Shown here: piece by piece, positions 11,213 to 22,839 of the stretch
Position numbering within the stretch: position 1 is the first letter of the stretch
Layout of the letters: the number at the start of each line of letters is the position of its first letter
NCBI GenBank assembly: GCA_947095535.1
Contig: OX352773.1
Coordinates: 104,547,948 to 104,611,947 of the forward strand
DNA: 64,000 nucleotides
DNA from: Poecilobothrus nobilitatus
Lineage: Eukaryota; Arthropoda; Insecta; Diptera; Dolichopodidae
Direction: 5' to 3'
Notes under the pieces: generated by a model
What the model was told of the DNA's origin: nothing
Databases searched by the model: none
What the model saw: only the letters and a program-made list of their open reading frames with translations
Program-made: the position numbers and the translations under genes

Positions 11213-11369
11213 TATTTATATATTTTGTTTTTTATTTTTTATTTTAAAAAAGGTAGAAGTTAGTGCAACTACTATGTATTGAATTTTACTTTCCGTAAGC
11301 AATGCCAATTTCTTCTAATTACTTTACCGTTATCTAAGAATCTAAGAATCCAATTATTTTAAAATCACT

Positions 11370-12770
11370 TAGCGGAAAATCTGTTAGTTCTGAAACTTTA
11401 TACATAAGGGTAATAATAAAACTCAAAATCAGATATTAAAATTAAGTCAACTGCAGAATAAGCGAGTTGGAAAATTTGTGTAATGGGACACACACCCATT
11501 TTGAGAAAATCTATAAATAAAGTCGACGTAGAATGGCACACAAACTGATTAAACTTTTATTTCTTTATTTTTTGCCATTTCTGTAATGGCCGTCGCTTAT
11601 CCAATATAATAATTATTTGTTGAATATTGTTTTATTTATTTATTTATTTTATTTATTCATTTATTTAGTATTATATACTATTAATAAAATTTATTACATA
11701 TTTAAATACATTATTAAATTCATTGAATATGAATATTGTTTTCCTTTTTCGTTAATGGTTCCTTTCAAATTAAATAAGACTACAAAATCATTTTTTATAT
11801 TTTTATTTTATTTCTCAACAATTATAAATTTTTTTTAGTAAATTTTTGATAGAATATACATTTTTTTTTCCTTTACCATTCCTATTTTAATTATTTATAT
11901 ACATTAAAATGTTTTCATTTCATTTCATTTTTTCTTAAAACTTAAAATTAACTTCATATATTCGTTTTTTTTTTTTTTAATATTAACTAATTAAACTTAA
12001 CTTATTCTTTTTTTTTGTTGTACCTTAAACTAAACTTATTTTTTGTTTTTTTTGTTAGTAATTGGTTTTATTTTGGTTTTGTTTTATTTATAATTAATAA
12101 TTATATATAAATTTAGCACACTTGGAATATATACACAATTTGGTATAATTCCTTCTACCTTATAATCTAACACTGCATAATTATTTTTAATATAATTGCT
12201 CTATTTTTTTTATTAATATTTTAACTTTAATTTTTATATTTTAATTTTTATATTTTAATTTTTTAATTTAATTTTATTTTTACGAATTTTAATTTTTTTT
12301 TCAAATGATCAAACAATAGATATCCGTCCTTTTCATACATTCACATTTTTTGTGATAGACTATATTGTTTGTTATTCTATTCATTTTCTACCTCATTTTG
12401 TTATGTTTACATTAAGCATTATTTAAGTATCGCGTTTACATTACTCATAGTTGACTTTGAATTGAAATTATTTTCAATAAGGAATTAAATACTGTTGAAA
12501 GTATTTTGCAAACTTTTTGTTTTCTGTGGAGATTACTAAGGCTTAATATTATTTATTAATTATTAGTATTGATTGTTTATCTTTTAATATTAATTAATTG
12601 GTAATTAAGTGCCAGTTAGTGATTATTTATTAATCATTGCACTCAATATTAAAATTCAATTAATTTTTTAATTTACTCTTCGGTTGTCAAATTCTTTAAA
12701 TACTTGAATCTTTTGGTTTTCGTGTATTTTATTTATTTATTTTTTTTTCTGATTATATTATTTATACATT
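11370..12770. other. A+T-rich remainder between gag remnant and Jockey ORF2 (unit 1)
   Basis: The first 80 bp continue the gypsy gag-protease linker (LSGKSVSSETLYIRVI, then stop). The rest is A+T-rich with long T-runs and holds no convincing gene. The same sequence recurs at 16788-18128. Directly upstream of the Jockey-type endonuclease is a pyrimidine-rich tract ending in TTTTCAG (about 12769-12776). It could be the element's 5' UTR or a splice acceptor; I cannot tell which. Confidence 0.55.
11622..11742 (-). mobile_element. Short 5'-truncated retro-insertion with 12-bp target duplication
   Basis: GAATATTGTTTT occurs at 11622-11633 and again at 11731-11742. The 97 bp between them are absent from the unit-2 counterpart (about 17040), which has a single GAATATTGTTTT. 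On the minus strand the insert ends in an (AAAT)n-like tail, as for a severely 5'-truncated non-LTR insertion. Its source element is unknown. Confidence 0.75.
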
Positions 12771-12777
12771 TTCAGAC

Positions 12778-14481
12778 CCATTGTTGCTATTATTCATTGC
12801 CAATTTTAGCGTAAATTTTTGCAATGTTCGTGGTCTGCAGTCGAATTTTCTTGTCGTCCATGGCCATCTCAATTCAGTAAAACCAGCAGTATTAGCATTA
12901 TGTGAGACCCAGGTGGTTGACCAAGACGACAACTTTGTCGTTGACAATTACTCGTTTGTCTCTCATTTTGTGCCTCATAGGGGGGGTCGCTCTTTATGTT
13001 AGAAATGATGTCGCTGAGAGCGTTCTCCACAAATATAAGTGTTCCAACCAAATGTTCCACTACATTTGATTAAAAATTATTGTTTCTAGGCACGTCATTC
13101 ATTTATGTTACTTATACAGGTCTCCAAACTCTAGTGAACTGGAGTTTATTTCGGAGATTGAAAATCTCACCAACCAGATTAATGAAATTTTGGAATTAAA
13201 TCCAGAATCTGAAATTGTTGTGGCTGGTGATTTCAATATCCATAATAGAAACTGGCTCCACAACTCCAATGACAATTCTCACAGTCAAAATTTAATTGGG
13301 AAACAAGTTGAGCTTTTCGCTTCATTATTCCATCTTACTCAACTTGTCCAAAATCCCACCAGAATTCCCGACCGTGTAGACCGTGTAGCTCTCCTCTTGG
13401 TTGTTCCGACCGCTGCTTGATTAATACTAGTTTTGAGCTTAACACTCAAACCAGTCAAAGACCTGTCCCAAAAAAAATAGTATGGCGTTATAACTATGCT
13501 AACTGGGAAGGTTTAAATTAATTTTTTAAAGCTTTTGATTGGTCTTTGTGTTTTAGCAACAGAAATGTTGACTTTGCAACCAATGCGATTAGTGAAATAA
13601 TTCTTCTAGGGATAAGAGCTTACATACCTCACTCTACGAAAAGTATTAAAATGCCACTCAAATCTTGGTTTAATCGCATTTTTGAAAATACAATATCTAA
13701 AAAGAAGGAAGCTTTTCAAATCTAGAAGAGTGATAGGACTGAGGCTAATAGCGCGAGCTATATCGCGGTTAGAAACTGGTGTAGAAGAGTTATCAACAAG
13801 CAAAAGTTCTAGCACAACAGACGGTTGAGAAGACAACTTTTGCATCTTCCTAAAAATAGCAAATCCTTTTGGATTTTTCCTAAGAGCCTTAACGGTAAAA
13901 GTGGAGTTTCTTCATTCCCGCCTTTGGTTGATAACAATGACGAAATTGTATACGATTCCAAAAAAAAGCACATTTATTTGCCAAAAATTTCGCCTCCAAT
14001 TCGACATGGCCCCTGTCAACAAATAGACCATGCATTCTTCCCGGGGTTAACTGCTCCTTAGGTAGAATTTCTTTTTGAACTCGTGCAGTCCTTAAAGCTC
14101 TTAAAAATTTGGATACAAAAAAGTCAGCCGGTCCAGAAGGCATTACTGCCACGGTTTAAAAAAATACTTTTTCTACTATTGCGAAACCATTGCGCAATCT
14201 CTTCCATTTATCCCTCTCTTCGGGTAGATATCCTACCCAGTGAAAGACAGCGCACATACATCCCATCCCCAAAAAGGGAGAAAAAAGCGATCCCTCAAAC
14301 TACTGCCTTATTGCTATCACTTCGGTCTTCTCCAAAATAATGGAAAATTTAATAAATAGAAAGCTTCTGAAATATCTACATAACAAAGGATTAATTCATG
14401 ATCGTCAATATGGGTTCCGAATCCATTCGTCAACAGGTGATATCTTGACATGCCTCTGTGAAAGCATCAACATCAGGCTCT
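12778..14481 (+). pseudogene. Jockey-type ORF2, copy 1 (endonuclease and start of RT)
   Basis: Endonuclease/exonuclease/phosphatase domain: NVRGLQSNFLVVHGHLN and LALCETQVV (catalytic E), then after a frameshift in a G7 run (12970-12976) VALYVRNDVAESVLH, a TGA where a Trp is expected (FHYI*LKI), CYLYRSPNSSELEF, and VVAGDFNIHNRNW (catalytic D and N). Linker and RT N-terminus follow in broken frames (KSWFNRIFEN; RQYGFRIHSSTG). It stops abruptly at 14481, where the next duplication unit begins. The TGA and the G-run frameshift recur in copies 2 and 3, so these copies arose by DNA duplication. Confidence 0.85.
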
Positions 14482-14539
14482 AAAATTCGTAGCAACGACA
14501 CTCAATATTTTCGATGCAGTAGTGTTTTGTCATTGTATG

Positions 14540-14815
14540 AGAATTTGCTTCACTTTTTTTTTGTTTTTACTTTTCCTTATACTCTATGTTTTAAGTGTAC
14601 ACTCTAGATTTATTTCGCCTACTACATCAATCGTACCACCATTATAAGCAATTAATTTCGAACATGATTCATTAATTGTAATCCTATTATTGTCTTGCAT
14701 TTATTTAAAAATCGATATCGGTAACACATTAACTTCAGAACCCGTATCTAATTTAAAATTTATTATTTTATCAGCAATACGAATTGGTTCACTCCACGAC
14801 TTTGAAAAAATTTTA
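14540..14815 (-). pseudogene. Ty3/gypsy protease fragment, inverted (unit 2)
   Basis: Unit-2 counterpart of the fragment at 7885-8138, with the same DTGS active site (near 14740), the same downstream YNGG-type block and the same opposite orientation to the adjacent gag. The inversion therefore predates the tandem duplication. Confidence 0.72.
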
Positions 14816-15207
14816 TTAAAAAGTTGCAGTCGACATTATTAGAAAAAGAAGATTTAACAGCAAGTAAAGCCATTGATATATGCAGAGCACATGCTATTTC
14901 AAAAATACAACAACAAAAGCTTCAAAAACTTATAATATCTACATCAGCTGAAGTCTAAGCAGTAGAAAATAATTTTAGTAAGAATAAAATTTCAGATAAT
15001 ACATTTTTAAATTATAAATTTAAAAATTTTTTAAAAAATTTAATAAAAGAGAAATTGTAAAAAAAGATGTTAGGATTGATTACAAATATTGTGGTCAAAA
15101 CATAATTACGGTAAATGTCCAGCCTTTAATAAAACGTGCAAAAAGTGTGGTAAAAGAAATAATTTTGCCATTGTGTGTAAAGTAAAAAATGTGAATGCAC
15201 TTAGCGG
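14816..15207 (+). pseudogene. Ty3/gypsy gag fragment with zinc knuckle (unit 2)
   Basis: Same content as 8139-8536. The second knuckle reads CKKCGKRNNFAIVC: its zinc-binding His has become Asn, so this copy has decayed independently. The insertion after ALSGKSV is shared, with the right-hand repeat of ACTTAGCGGAAAATC at about 16787-16801. Confidence 0.72.
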
Positions 15208-16786
15208 AAAATCAGTGTGTTGTCATCGGTTGTCCCATTCGCATACCCTTCGGTGAGTAGGGGAGAAGGAATACCCTAAGTGAGGTATGCTTGTTGTAGG
15301 AATGCACTAAAATCCAAATAAAAATCCAGAAGCGACTGTTCCAGAATGGAACCTGGTAATCACCTGGTTTGCTTCTGATCCCAGAGGAACGGTAGTAACA
15401 AAACCTGGTTGTAGGTTGAAAAAGCTTATATAAAAATATATTGAAATATGTCTCAATAAAAATTATGTTTTAATGAAATTAATAAACCTACTTGCTCAAC
15501 GGTACAAAGAAGTCCGCCTATAAAAGGTGACGCAAATAAAAAAAGTAAGAGGGTAATTGTGTTATATTAAATAAATATCAGGTTTTAATTTTAACCTTTC
15601 ATCTTGAATGAAACTTTATTAATGATTCTTTCTATCTGTATACAATGACTTATTTATCTATCTAATGACATTTTGATGACTTCATTAATAAAGGGTTCTC
15701 AAAGTGTATTCACAATATGTATATATCACATCTCCCACTTTTTGAAATGTGTACTAATATTTTTTTTAGAAAATGTTTTAACATATTTTGTAATTTTATA
15801 GAACTTTACTTTAACTTTTCTTCTTCTTTCTTTTACAAACTACACATTATTTACAAAAATTTAATAATAAATTAATTACAAAAAAAACTTTTTGTCCTGT
15901 CGAAAATTATTTATTATCAATTAAAAAGGACTGGAAAATTTAAATATTAATTCATTAATTTAAAAATTTAACAAAAAAAAATTTAATTTTTTAATTAATC
16001 TTTTGGTTCACGTTTTACACTTAGTTGTAAAATTGTTATTTACACTTAAATTTAAAAAAAAATTCTTATCATCTTATAATTCACATGTTCAAATTATTCT
16101 TTTTATTTATTTTAGAATTCATATTGAATTTACTTAAATTGTTATTTAGTATTAAATTTTATTTATTGTTAAAAAAAAATTCTTATCTTAAAATTTGTGT
16201 GTTTTAATTTTTCTTTTTATTTATTTATTTTAGAAATCAGGTAGAATTTAGTTAAATTGTTATTTTGCTATTAAATTTTAATTATTGTTTAGAAAAAAAA
16301 TGCTTGTCTTATAATTCATATGTTTTAATTTTTCATTTATATATTTTGTTTTTTATTTAAAAAAACAGGTAGAATTTAGTGCAACTACTATGTATTGAAT
16401 TTTACTTTCCGTAAGCAATGCGAATTTCTTCTAATTACTTTACCGTAATCTAAGAATGTGATCCAATTAATTGTTAAGAAAAAAAATTATTATCTTATAA
16501 TTCATATGTTTTAATTTTTCTTTTTATTTATTCATTTTAGAAATCAGGTAGAACTTAGTTAAATTGTTATTTTGCTATTCAATTTTAATTATTGTTAAGA
16601 AAAAAATGCTTGTCTTATAATTCATATGTTTTAAATTTTCATTTATATATTTTGTTTTTTATTTTAAAACAGGTAGAATTTAGTGCAACTACTATGTATT
16701 GAATTTTACTTTCCGTAAGCAATGCGAATTTCTTCTAATTATTTTTCCGTTATCTAAGAATCTAAGAATCCAATTAGTTTAAAATC
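15208..16786. mobile_element. Unclassified retroelement inserted in gypsy gag (unit 2)
   Basis: Uninterrupted counterpart of 8537-11352, about 1.58 kb, flanked by the same 15-bp direct repeat. It provides the empty site for INE-1-like copy 3 (about 16325-16345). The right half is a ~118-bp degenerate tandem array that has gained one ~305-bp higher-order block relative to unit 1: two copies of the segment containing GTGCAACTACTATGTATTG. Confidence 0.7.
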
Positions 16787-18128
16787 ACTTAGCGGAAAAT
16801 CTGTTAGTTCTGAAACTTTATACATAAGGGTAATAATAAAACTCAAAATCAGATATTAAAATTAAGTCAACTGCAGAATAAGCGAGTTGGAAAATTTGTG
16901 TAATGGGACACACACCCATTTTGAGAAAATCTATAAATAAAGTCGACGTAGAATGGCACACAAACTGATTAAACTTTTCTTTCTTTATTTTTTGCCATTT
17001 CTGTAATGGCCGTCGCTTATTCAATTCAATAATTATTTGTTGAATATTGTTTTCCTTTTTCGTTAATGGTTCCTTTCGAATCAAATAAGACTACAAAATC
17101 ATTTTTTTATATTTTTATTTTATTTCTCAACAATTATAAAATTTTTTAGTAAATTTTTGATAGACTATACATTTTTTTTTCCTTTACTATTCCTATTTTA
17201 ATTATTTATATACATTAAAATTTTTTCATTTCATTTCATTTTTTCTTAAAACTTAAAATTAACTTCATATATTCGTTTTTTTTTTTTAATATTAACTAAT
17301 TAAACTTAACTTATTCTTTTTTTTTGTTGTACCTTAAACTAAACTTATTATTTGTTTTTTTTTTGTTAGTAATTGGTTTTATTTTGGTTTTGTTTGATTT
17401 ATAATTAATAATTATATATAAATTTAGCACACTTGGAATATATACACAATTTGGTATAATTCCTTCTACCTTAGAATCTAACACTGCATAATTATTTTTA
17501 ATATAATTGCTCTATTTTTTTTATTAATATTTTAACTTTAATTTTTATATTTTAATTTTTTAATTTAATTTTATTTTTACGAATTTTAATTTTTTTTTTT
17601 AAGTCACAAATATTGTATTTGTTTACAAACGTGCGGCTGAACTACACGTCAAATGATCAAACAATAGTTATCCGTCCTTTTCATACATTCACATTTTTTG
17701 TGATAGACTATATTGTTTGTTATTCTATTCATTTTCTACCTAATTTTGTTATGTTTACATTAAGCATTATTCAAGTATCGCGTTTACATTACTCATAGTT
17801 TACTTTGAGTTGAAATTATTTTCAATAAGGAATTAAATACTGTTGAAAGTATTTTGCAAACTTTTTGTATTCTGTGGAGATTACTAAGGCTTAATATTAT
17901 TAATTAGTATTATAGCTTAATATTAATTATTAGTATTGATTGTTTATCTTTTAATATTAATTAATTGGTAATTAAGTGCCAGTTAGTGATTATTTATTGA
18001 TCATTGCACTCAATATTAAAATTCAATTAATTTTTTAATTTACTCTTCGGTTGTCAAATTCTTTAAATACTTGAATCTTTTGGTTTTCGTGTATTTTATT
18101 TATTTATTGTTTTTTCTGATTATATTAT
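16787..18128. other. A+T-rich remainder between gag remnant and Jockey ORF2 (unit 2)
   Basis: Counterpart of 11370-12770. It lacks the 97-bp retro-insertion and has about 50 bp (about 17602-17650, around GTTTACAAACGTGCGGC) missing from unit 1. The 88-codon minus-strand frame 16818-17084 overlaps the plus-strand gag linker, is broken in unit 1 and resembles nothing I recognise. Confidence 0.55.
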
Positions 18129-21090
18129 TTATATATTTTCAGACCCATTGTTGCTATTAATCATTGCCAATTTTAGCGTAAATTTTTGCAATGTTCGTGG
18201 TCTGCAGTCGAATTTTCTTGTCGTATATGGCCACCTCAATTCAGTAAAACCAGCAGTATTAGCATTATGTGAGACCCAGGTGGTTGACCAAGACGACAAC
18301 TTTGTCGTTGACAATTATTCGTTTGTCTCTCATTTTGTGGCTCATAGGGGGGGGTCGCTCCTTATGTTAGAAATGATGTCGCTTAGAACGTTCTCCACAA
18401 ATATAAGTGTTCCAACCAAATGTTCCACTACATTTGATTAAGAATTTTTGTGTCTAGGCACGTCATTCATTTATGTTACTTATACAGGTCTCCAAACTCT
18501 AGTGAACTGGAGTTTATTTCGGAGATTGAAAATCTCACCAACCAGATTAATTAAATTTTGGAATTAAATCCAGAATCTGAAATTGCTGTGGCGGATGATT
18601 TCAATATCCATAATAGAAACTGGCTCCACTACTCCAATGACAGTTCTCCCAGTCAAAATTTAATTGGGAAACAAGTTGAGCTTTTCGCTTCATTATTCCA
18701 TCTTACTCAACTTGTCCAAAAACCCACCAGAATTCCCGAACGTGTAGACCGTGTAGCTCTCCTCTTGGTTGTTCCGACCGCTGCTTGATTAATACTAGTT
18801 TTGAGCTTAACACTCAGACCAGTCAAAGACCTGTCCCAAAAAAAAGTAGTATGGCGTTATAACCATGCTAACTGGGAAGGTTTAAATTAATTTTTTAAAG
18901 CTTTTGATTGGTCTTTGTGTTTTAGCAACAGAAATGTTGACTTTGCAACCAATGCGATTAGTGAAATAATTCTTCTAGGGATAAGAGCTTACATACCTCA
19001 CTCTATGAAAAGTATTAAAATGCCACTCAAATCTTGGTTTAATCGCATTTTTGAAAATATAATATCTACAAAGAAGGAAGAGTGTCTGTCAAATCTAGAA
19101 GAGTGGTAGGATTCAGGCTAATAGGGCGAGCTATATCGCGGTTAGAAACTGGTGTAGGAGAGTTATCAACAAGCAAAAGTTCTAGCGCAACAGACGGTTG
19201 AGAAGACAATTTTAGCATCTTCCTAAAAATAGCAAATCCTTTTGGATCTTTGCTAAGAGCCTTAACGGTAAAAGTGGAGGTTCTTCATTCCCGCCTTTGG
19301 TTGATAACAATGACGAAATTGTATACGATCCCAAAAAAAAGCAGATTTATTTGCCAAAAATTTCGCCTCCAATTCAACATTGCCCCAGTTAACACATAGA
19401 CCATGCATTCTTCCCGGGGTTAACTGCTCCTTAGGTAGAATTTCTTTTTGAACTCGTGCAGTCCTTAAAGCTCTTCAAAATTTTTAACAAAATAGTCAGC
19501 CGGTCCAGAAGGCATTACTGCCACGGTTTAAAAAAATACTTTTTCTACTATTTTCTATAATTCAATTAATTTTTTAATTTACTCTTCGGTTGTCAAATTC
19601 TTTAAATACTTGAATCTTTTGGTTTTCGTGTATTTTATTTATTTATTGTTTTTTCTGATTATATTATTTATATATTTTCAGACCCATTGTTGCTATTAAT
19701 CATTGCCAATTTTAGCGTAAATTTTTGCAATGTTCGTGGTCTGCAGTCGAATTTTCTTGTCGTCCATGGCCACCTCAATTCAGTAAAACCAGCAGTATTA
19801 GCATTATGTGAGACCCAGGTGGTTGACCAAGACGACAACTTTGTCGTTGACAATTACTCGTTTGTCTCTCATTTTGTGGCTTATATGGGGGGGTCGCTCC
19901 TTATGTTAGAAATGATGTCGCTTAGAACGTTCTCCACAAATATAAGTGTTCCAACCAAATGTTCCACTACATTTGATTAAGAATTTTTGTGTCTAGGCAC
20001 GTCATTCATTTATGTTACTTATACAGGTCTCCAAACTCTAGTGAACTGGAGTTTATTTCGGAGATTGAAAATCTCACCAACCAGATTAATTAAATTTTGG
20101 AATTAAATCCAGAATCTGAAATTGCTGTGGCGGATGATTTCAATATCCATAATAGAAACTGGCTCCACTACTCCAATGACAGTTCTCCCAGTCAAAATTT
20201 AATTGGGAAGCAAGTTGAGCTTTTCGCTTCATTATTCCATCTTACTCAACTTGTCCAAAAACCCACCAGAATTCCCGACCGTGTAGACCGTGTAGCTCTC
20301 CTCTTGGTTGTTCCGACCGCTGCTTGATTAATACTAGTTTTGAGCTTAACACTCAGACCAGTCAAAGACCTGTCCCAAAAAAAAGTAGTATGGCGTTATA
20401 ACCATGCTAACTGGGAAGGTTTAAATTAATTTTTTAAAGCTTTTGATTGGTCTTTGTGTTTTAGCAACAGAAATGTTGACTTTGCAACCAATGCGATTAG
20501 TGAAATAATTCTTCTAGGGATAAGAGCTTACATACCTCACTCTATGAAAAGTATTAAAATGCCACTCAAATCTTGGTTTAATCGCATTTTTGAAAATATA
20601 ATATCTACAAAGAAGGAAGAGTGTCTGTCAAATCTAGAAGAGTGGTAGGATTCAGGCTAATAGGGCGAGCTATATCGCGGTTAGAAACTGGTGTAGGAGA
20701 GTTATCAACAAGCAAAAGTTCTAGCGCAACAGACGGTTGAGAAGACAATTTTAGCATCTTCCTAAAAATAGCAAATCCTTTTGGATCTTTGCTAAGAGCC
20801 TTAACGGTAAAAGTGGAGGTTCTTCATTCCCGCCTTTGGTTGATAACAATGACGAAATTGTATACGATCCCAAAAAAAAGCAGATTTATTTGCCAAAAAT
20901 TTCGCCTCCAATTCAACATTGCCCCAGTTAACACATAGACCATGCATTCTTCCCGGGGTTAACTGCTCCTTAGGTAGAATTTCTTTTTGAACTCGTGCAG
21001 TCCTTAAAGCTCTTCAAAATTTTTAACAAAATAGTCAGCCGGTCCAGAAGGCATTACTGCCACGGTTTAAAAAAATACTTTTTCTACTAT
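18020..21090. repeat. 1,539-bp near-identical tandem duplication
   Basis: 18020-19558 and 19559-21090 align with a constant offset of 1,539 bp. I count only about seven substitutions by eye (for example CGTATATGG/CGTCCATGG and CCGAACGTG/CCGACCGTG), so this is the youngest rearrangement in the region, or a collapsed or expanded assembly artefact. Confidence 0.9.
18130..19558 (+). pseudogene. Jockey-type ORF2, copy 2 (truncated by tandem duplication)
   Basis: Endonuclease domain as in copy 1 (NVRGLQSNF, LALCETQVV), with a G8 run at the frameshift, the same TGA in FHYI*, and the catalytic-loop Gly changed (VADDFNIHNRNW instead of VAGDFN). Linker KSWFNRIFEN follows. It ends at TTTTTCTACTATT, beyond which the upstream sequence of copy 3 starts. 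The G-to-D change is shared with copy 3 but not copy 1. Confidence 0.85.
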
Positions 21091-22665
21091 TGCGAAACCA
21101 TTGCGCAATTTCTTCCATTTATCCCTCTCTTCGGGTAGATATCCAACCCAGTGAAAGACAGCGCACATACATTCCATCCCCAAAAAGGGAGAAAAAAGCG
21201 ATCCCTCAAACTACTGCCTTATTGCTATCACTTCGGTCTTCTCCAAAATAATGGAAAATTTAATAAATAGAAAGCTTCTGAAATATCTACATAACAAAGG
21301 ATTAATTCATGATCGTCAATATGGGTTCCGAATCCATCCGTCAACAGGTGATATCATGACATGCCTCTGTGAAAGCCTCAACATCAGGCTCCACCATTCA
21401 GGAGAGTCCGATGTTGTTCCTTTGGATATTTCTAAAGCTTTTGACCGAGTTTGGCATGATGCTTTATTTTCTAAATGCAGAGCAATGGGCCTCGGTGGTG
21501 TATTTGTAAAATGGATTGGAGATTTTCTTTCGAATCGATCGATTCGTGTCCTGGTCGATGGTTAATCTTCAGACCAATTCAAAATTAATGCTGATGTTCC
21601 TCAAGGATCTGTTCTCTCTCCGACACTTTTCCTAATATTTATAAACGATCTTTTAAGTATAACCTCCAATCCAATCATAGTTTTGCAGGCGACAGCACGC
21701 TCGTTGCTTCTTATGAAGACAACGACAGTAAATATTCTGCTTCGCTTGAGCTAAATCTCGACTTGGACAAAATTTCTAATTGGGGAAAAATCAACAGAGT
21801 CGATTTTAACTCTAAGAAAACTCAGTGCTGTTTAGTCTCTCGGAAAAGAAACACTTCAATCCCAACTTTAATTTTTCAAGGAGAAGTTTTGCAGCAAGCG
21901 GGTGAGCTCAACATCTTGGGCATGGAGCTAAATCAAAAATTAAGTTAATCCAATCTTATTTTTGGTATAGCTAAAGATGCATCTGAGCTGTATGGGTTTC
22001 CTGTATCGTTGTAAAGCCTTCTTTTCATGTTCTGATCTCCTAAATATCTATAAAACATATATAAGACCAAAGATGGAGTACAATGCACATATTTGGGCAG
22101 GAGCCTCCAAAACGGCATTGGGATTTCTTGATAAAGTGCAAAATAGAGCAATTAGTCTAATAAATGATCCGAATGTCACCTTTACTCTTTCTCCACTCGG
22201 TCTACGGCCGAAAGTTTGATGCCTCCTCTTAAAGCATTCCAAAGAGAAACAAGAAGAGCCTCTGCTGGCCATCCCTATGTAGTTCAAATTCCCAGATGGC
22301 ATAATTCTGGCTTATGGAAATTCGTTTGTAGTACGAACATCGCGAATGTGGAACCATCTTCCACCTCATGTGTTCCCCAGAATTGGTGATGATTATATCT
22401 ACAATGTGACAAGATTCAAGGTGAATATGAACAACTTTGTTCACAATATGCCTGCCAATTTAAAATCTTTTTTAATTCTTTAACTCAACTTCCTACGACC
22501 ATGCAGTACAGTAGTACCAAAGATCGTATAACCTATTGTTTGGTCAAAAAAGAGAGGTGGTGTTTAGCGGGTTAAAGTCCCACACACTCATAGAGGAATC
22601 GTGCTCGTTTTCACTCCTCTATAGTGTCTTTCGATGATTCCCACCTACCCTCGCAAAAAAAAAGA
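19559..22665 (+). pseudogene. Jockey-type non-LTR element, copy 3 (ORF2 to 3' end)
   Basis: The most complete copy: endonuclease as in copy 2, then RT. RT blocks: FSKIMENLINRK, DRQYGFRIHPSTGD, PLDISKAFDRVWHD (first Asp), VPQGSVLSPTLF, and SFAGDSTLVAS where FADD is expected, so a catalytic Asp is replaced by Gly. Then KINRVDFNSKKTQCCL and LNILGMELNQ. The C-terminal region has YIRPKMEYNAHIWAG and, in another frame, VVRTSRMWNHLPP. The 3' UTR ends GTGTCTTTCGATGATTCC, CACCTACCC and a short A-run at about 22650-22660. Several stops and frameshifts. The tail resembles that of the LINE at 31.8 kb and the SINE at 33.2 kb. Confidence 0.88.
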
Positions 22666-22839
22666 ACCGATTAAAGTTATGGTAAGAAATCAAATTATAT
22701 AAAATTTAAAAAATTTAAAAATAATCAAATAATATTAAAAAAAACTAAAGATCAAAACTTACCTATCTTAACAAAGCTTCCACTATTTATGCTATATTTT
22801 GATCATTCGGAAGAAATAAATAGAATACTTGAGATTAAA

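Larger units (their letters stand above)
8537..11352. mobile_element. Unclassified retroelement inserted in gypsy gag (unit 1)
   Basis: The interval is flanked by two copies of ACTTAGCGGAAAATC (8520-8534 and about 11367-11381), the second at the point where the gag frame resumes, so the duplication is the target site. The inserted DNA begins GTGTTGCCATCGG, has a GGGGAGAAGGAATACCCT motif and ends in TCTAAGAATCTAAGAATCC. It has no ORF. Without the nested INE-1-like copy it is about 1.25 kb here, about 1.57 kb in unit 2, and is present alone at 24.2-25.2 kb. A long target duplication and repetitive 3' tail suggest target-primed reverse transcription, but I cannot assign a family. Confidence 0.7.
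7802..19558. repeat. Tandem duplication of a nested TE block (units 7802-14481 and 14482-19558)
   Basis: Both units start at AAAATTCGTAGCAACG and share, in order, inverted gypsy protease, gag, inserted retroelement, A+T-rich tract and Jockey ORF2. Unit 1 additionally carries the INE-1-like copy 3 and the 97-bp retro-insertion. Unit 2 carries an extra ~305-bp repeat block (about 16303-16608). Scattered substitutions separate them. The junction at 14481/14482 joins mid-RT (CATCAGGCTC) to AAAATTCGTAGC, so the duplication includes the left part of an RT that is complete only in the third partial unit. Confidence 0.85.

Noticed and set aside
12762..12947. Minus-strand 61-codon frames MSTTKLSSWSTTW... 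at three places
   Set aside because: Antisense shadows of the Jockey endonuclease, conserved only because the DNA was duplicated.
16818..17084. 88-codon minus-strand ORF
   Set aside because: Antisense to the gypsy gag linker and adjoining A+T-rich DNA; broken in the duplicate at 11.4-11.7 kb.
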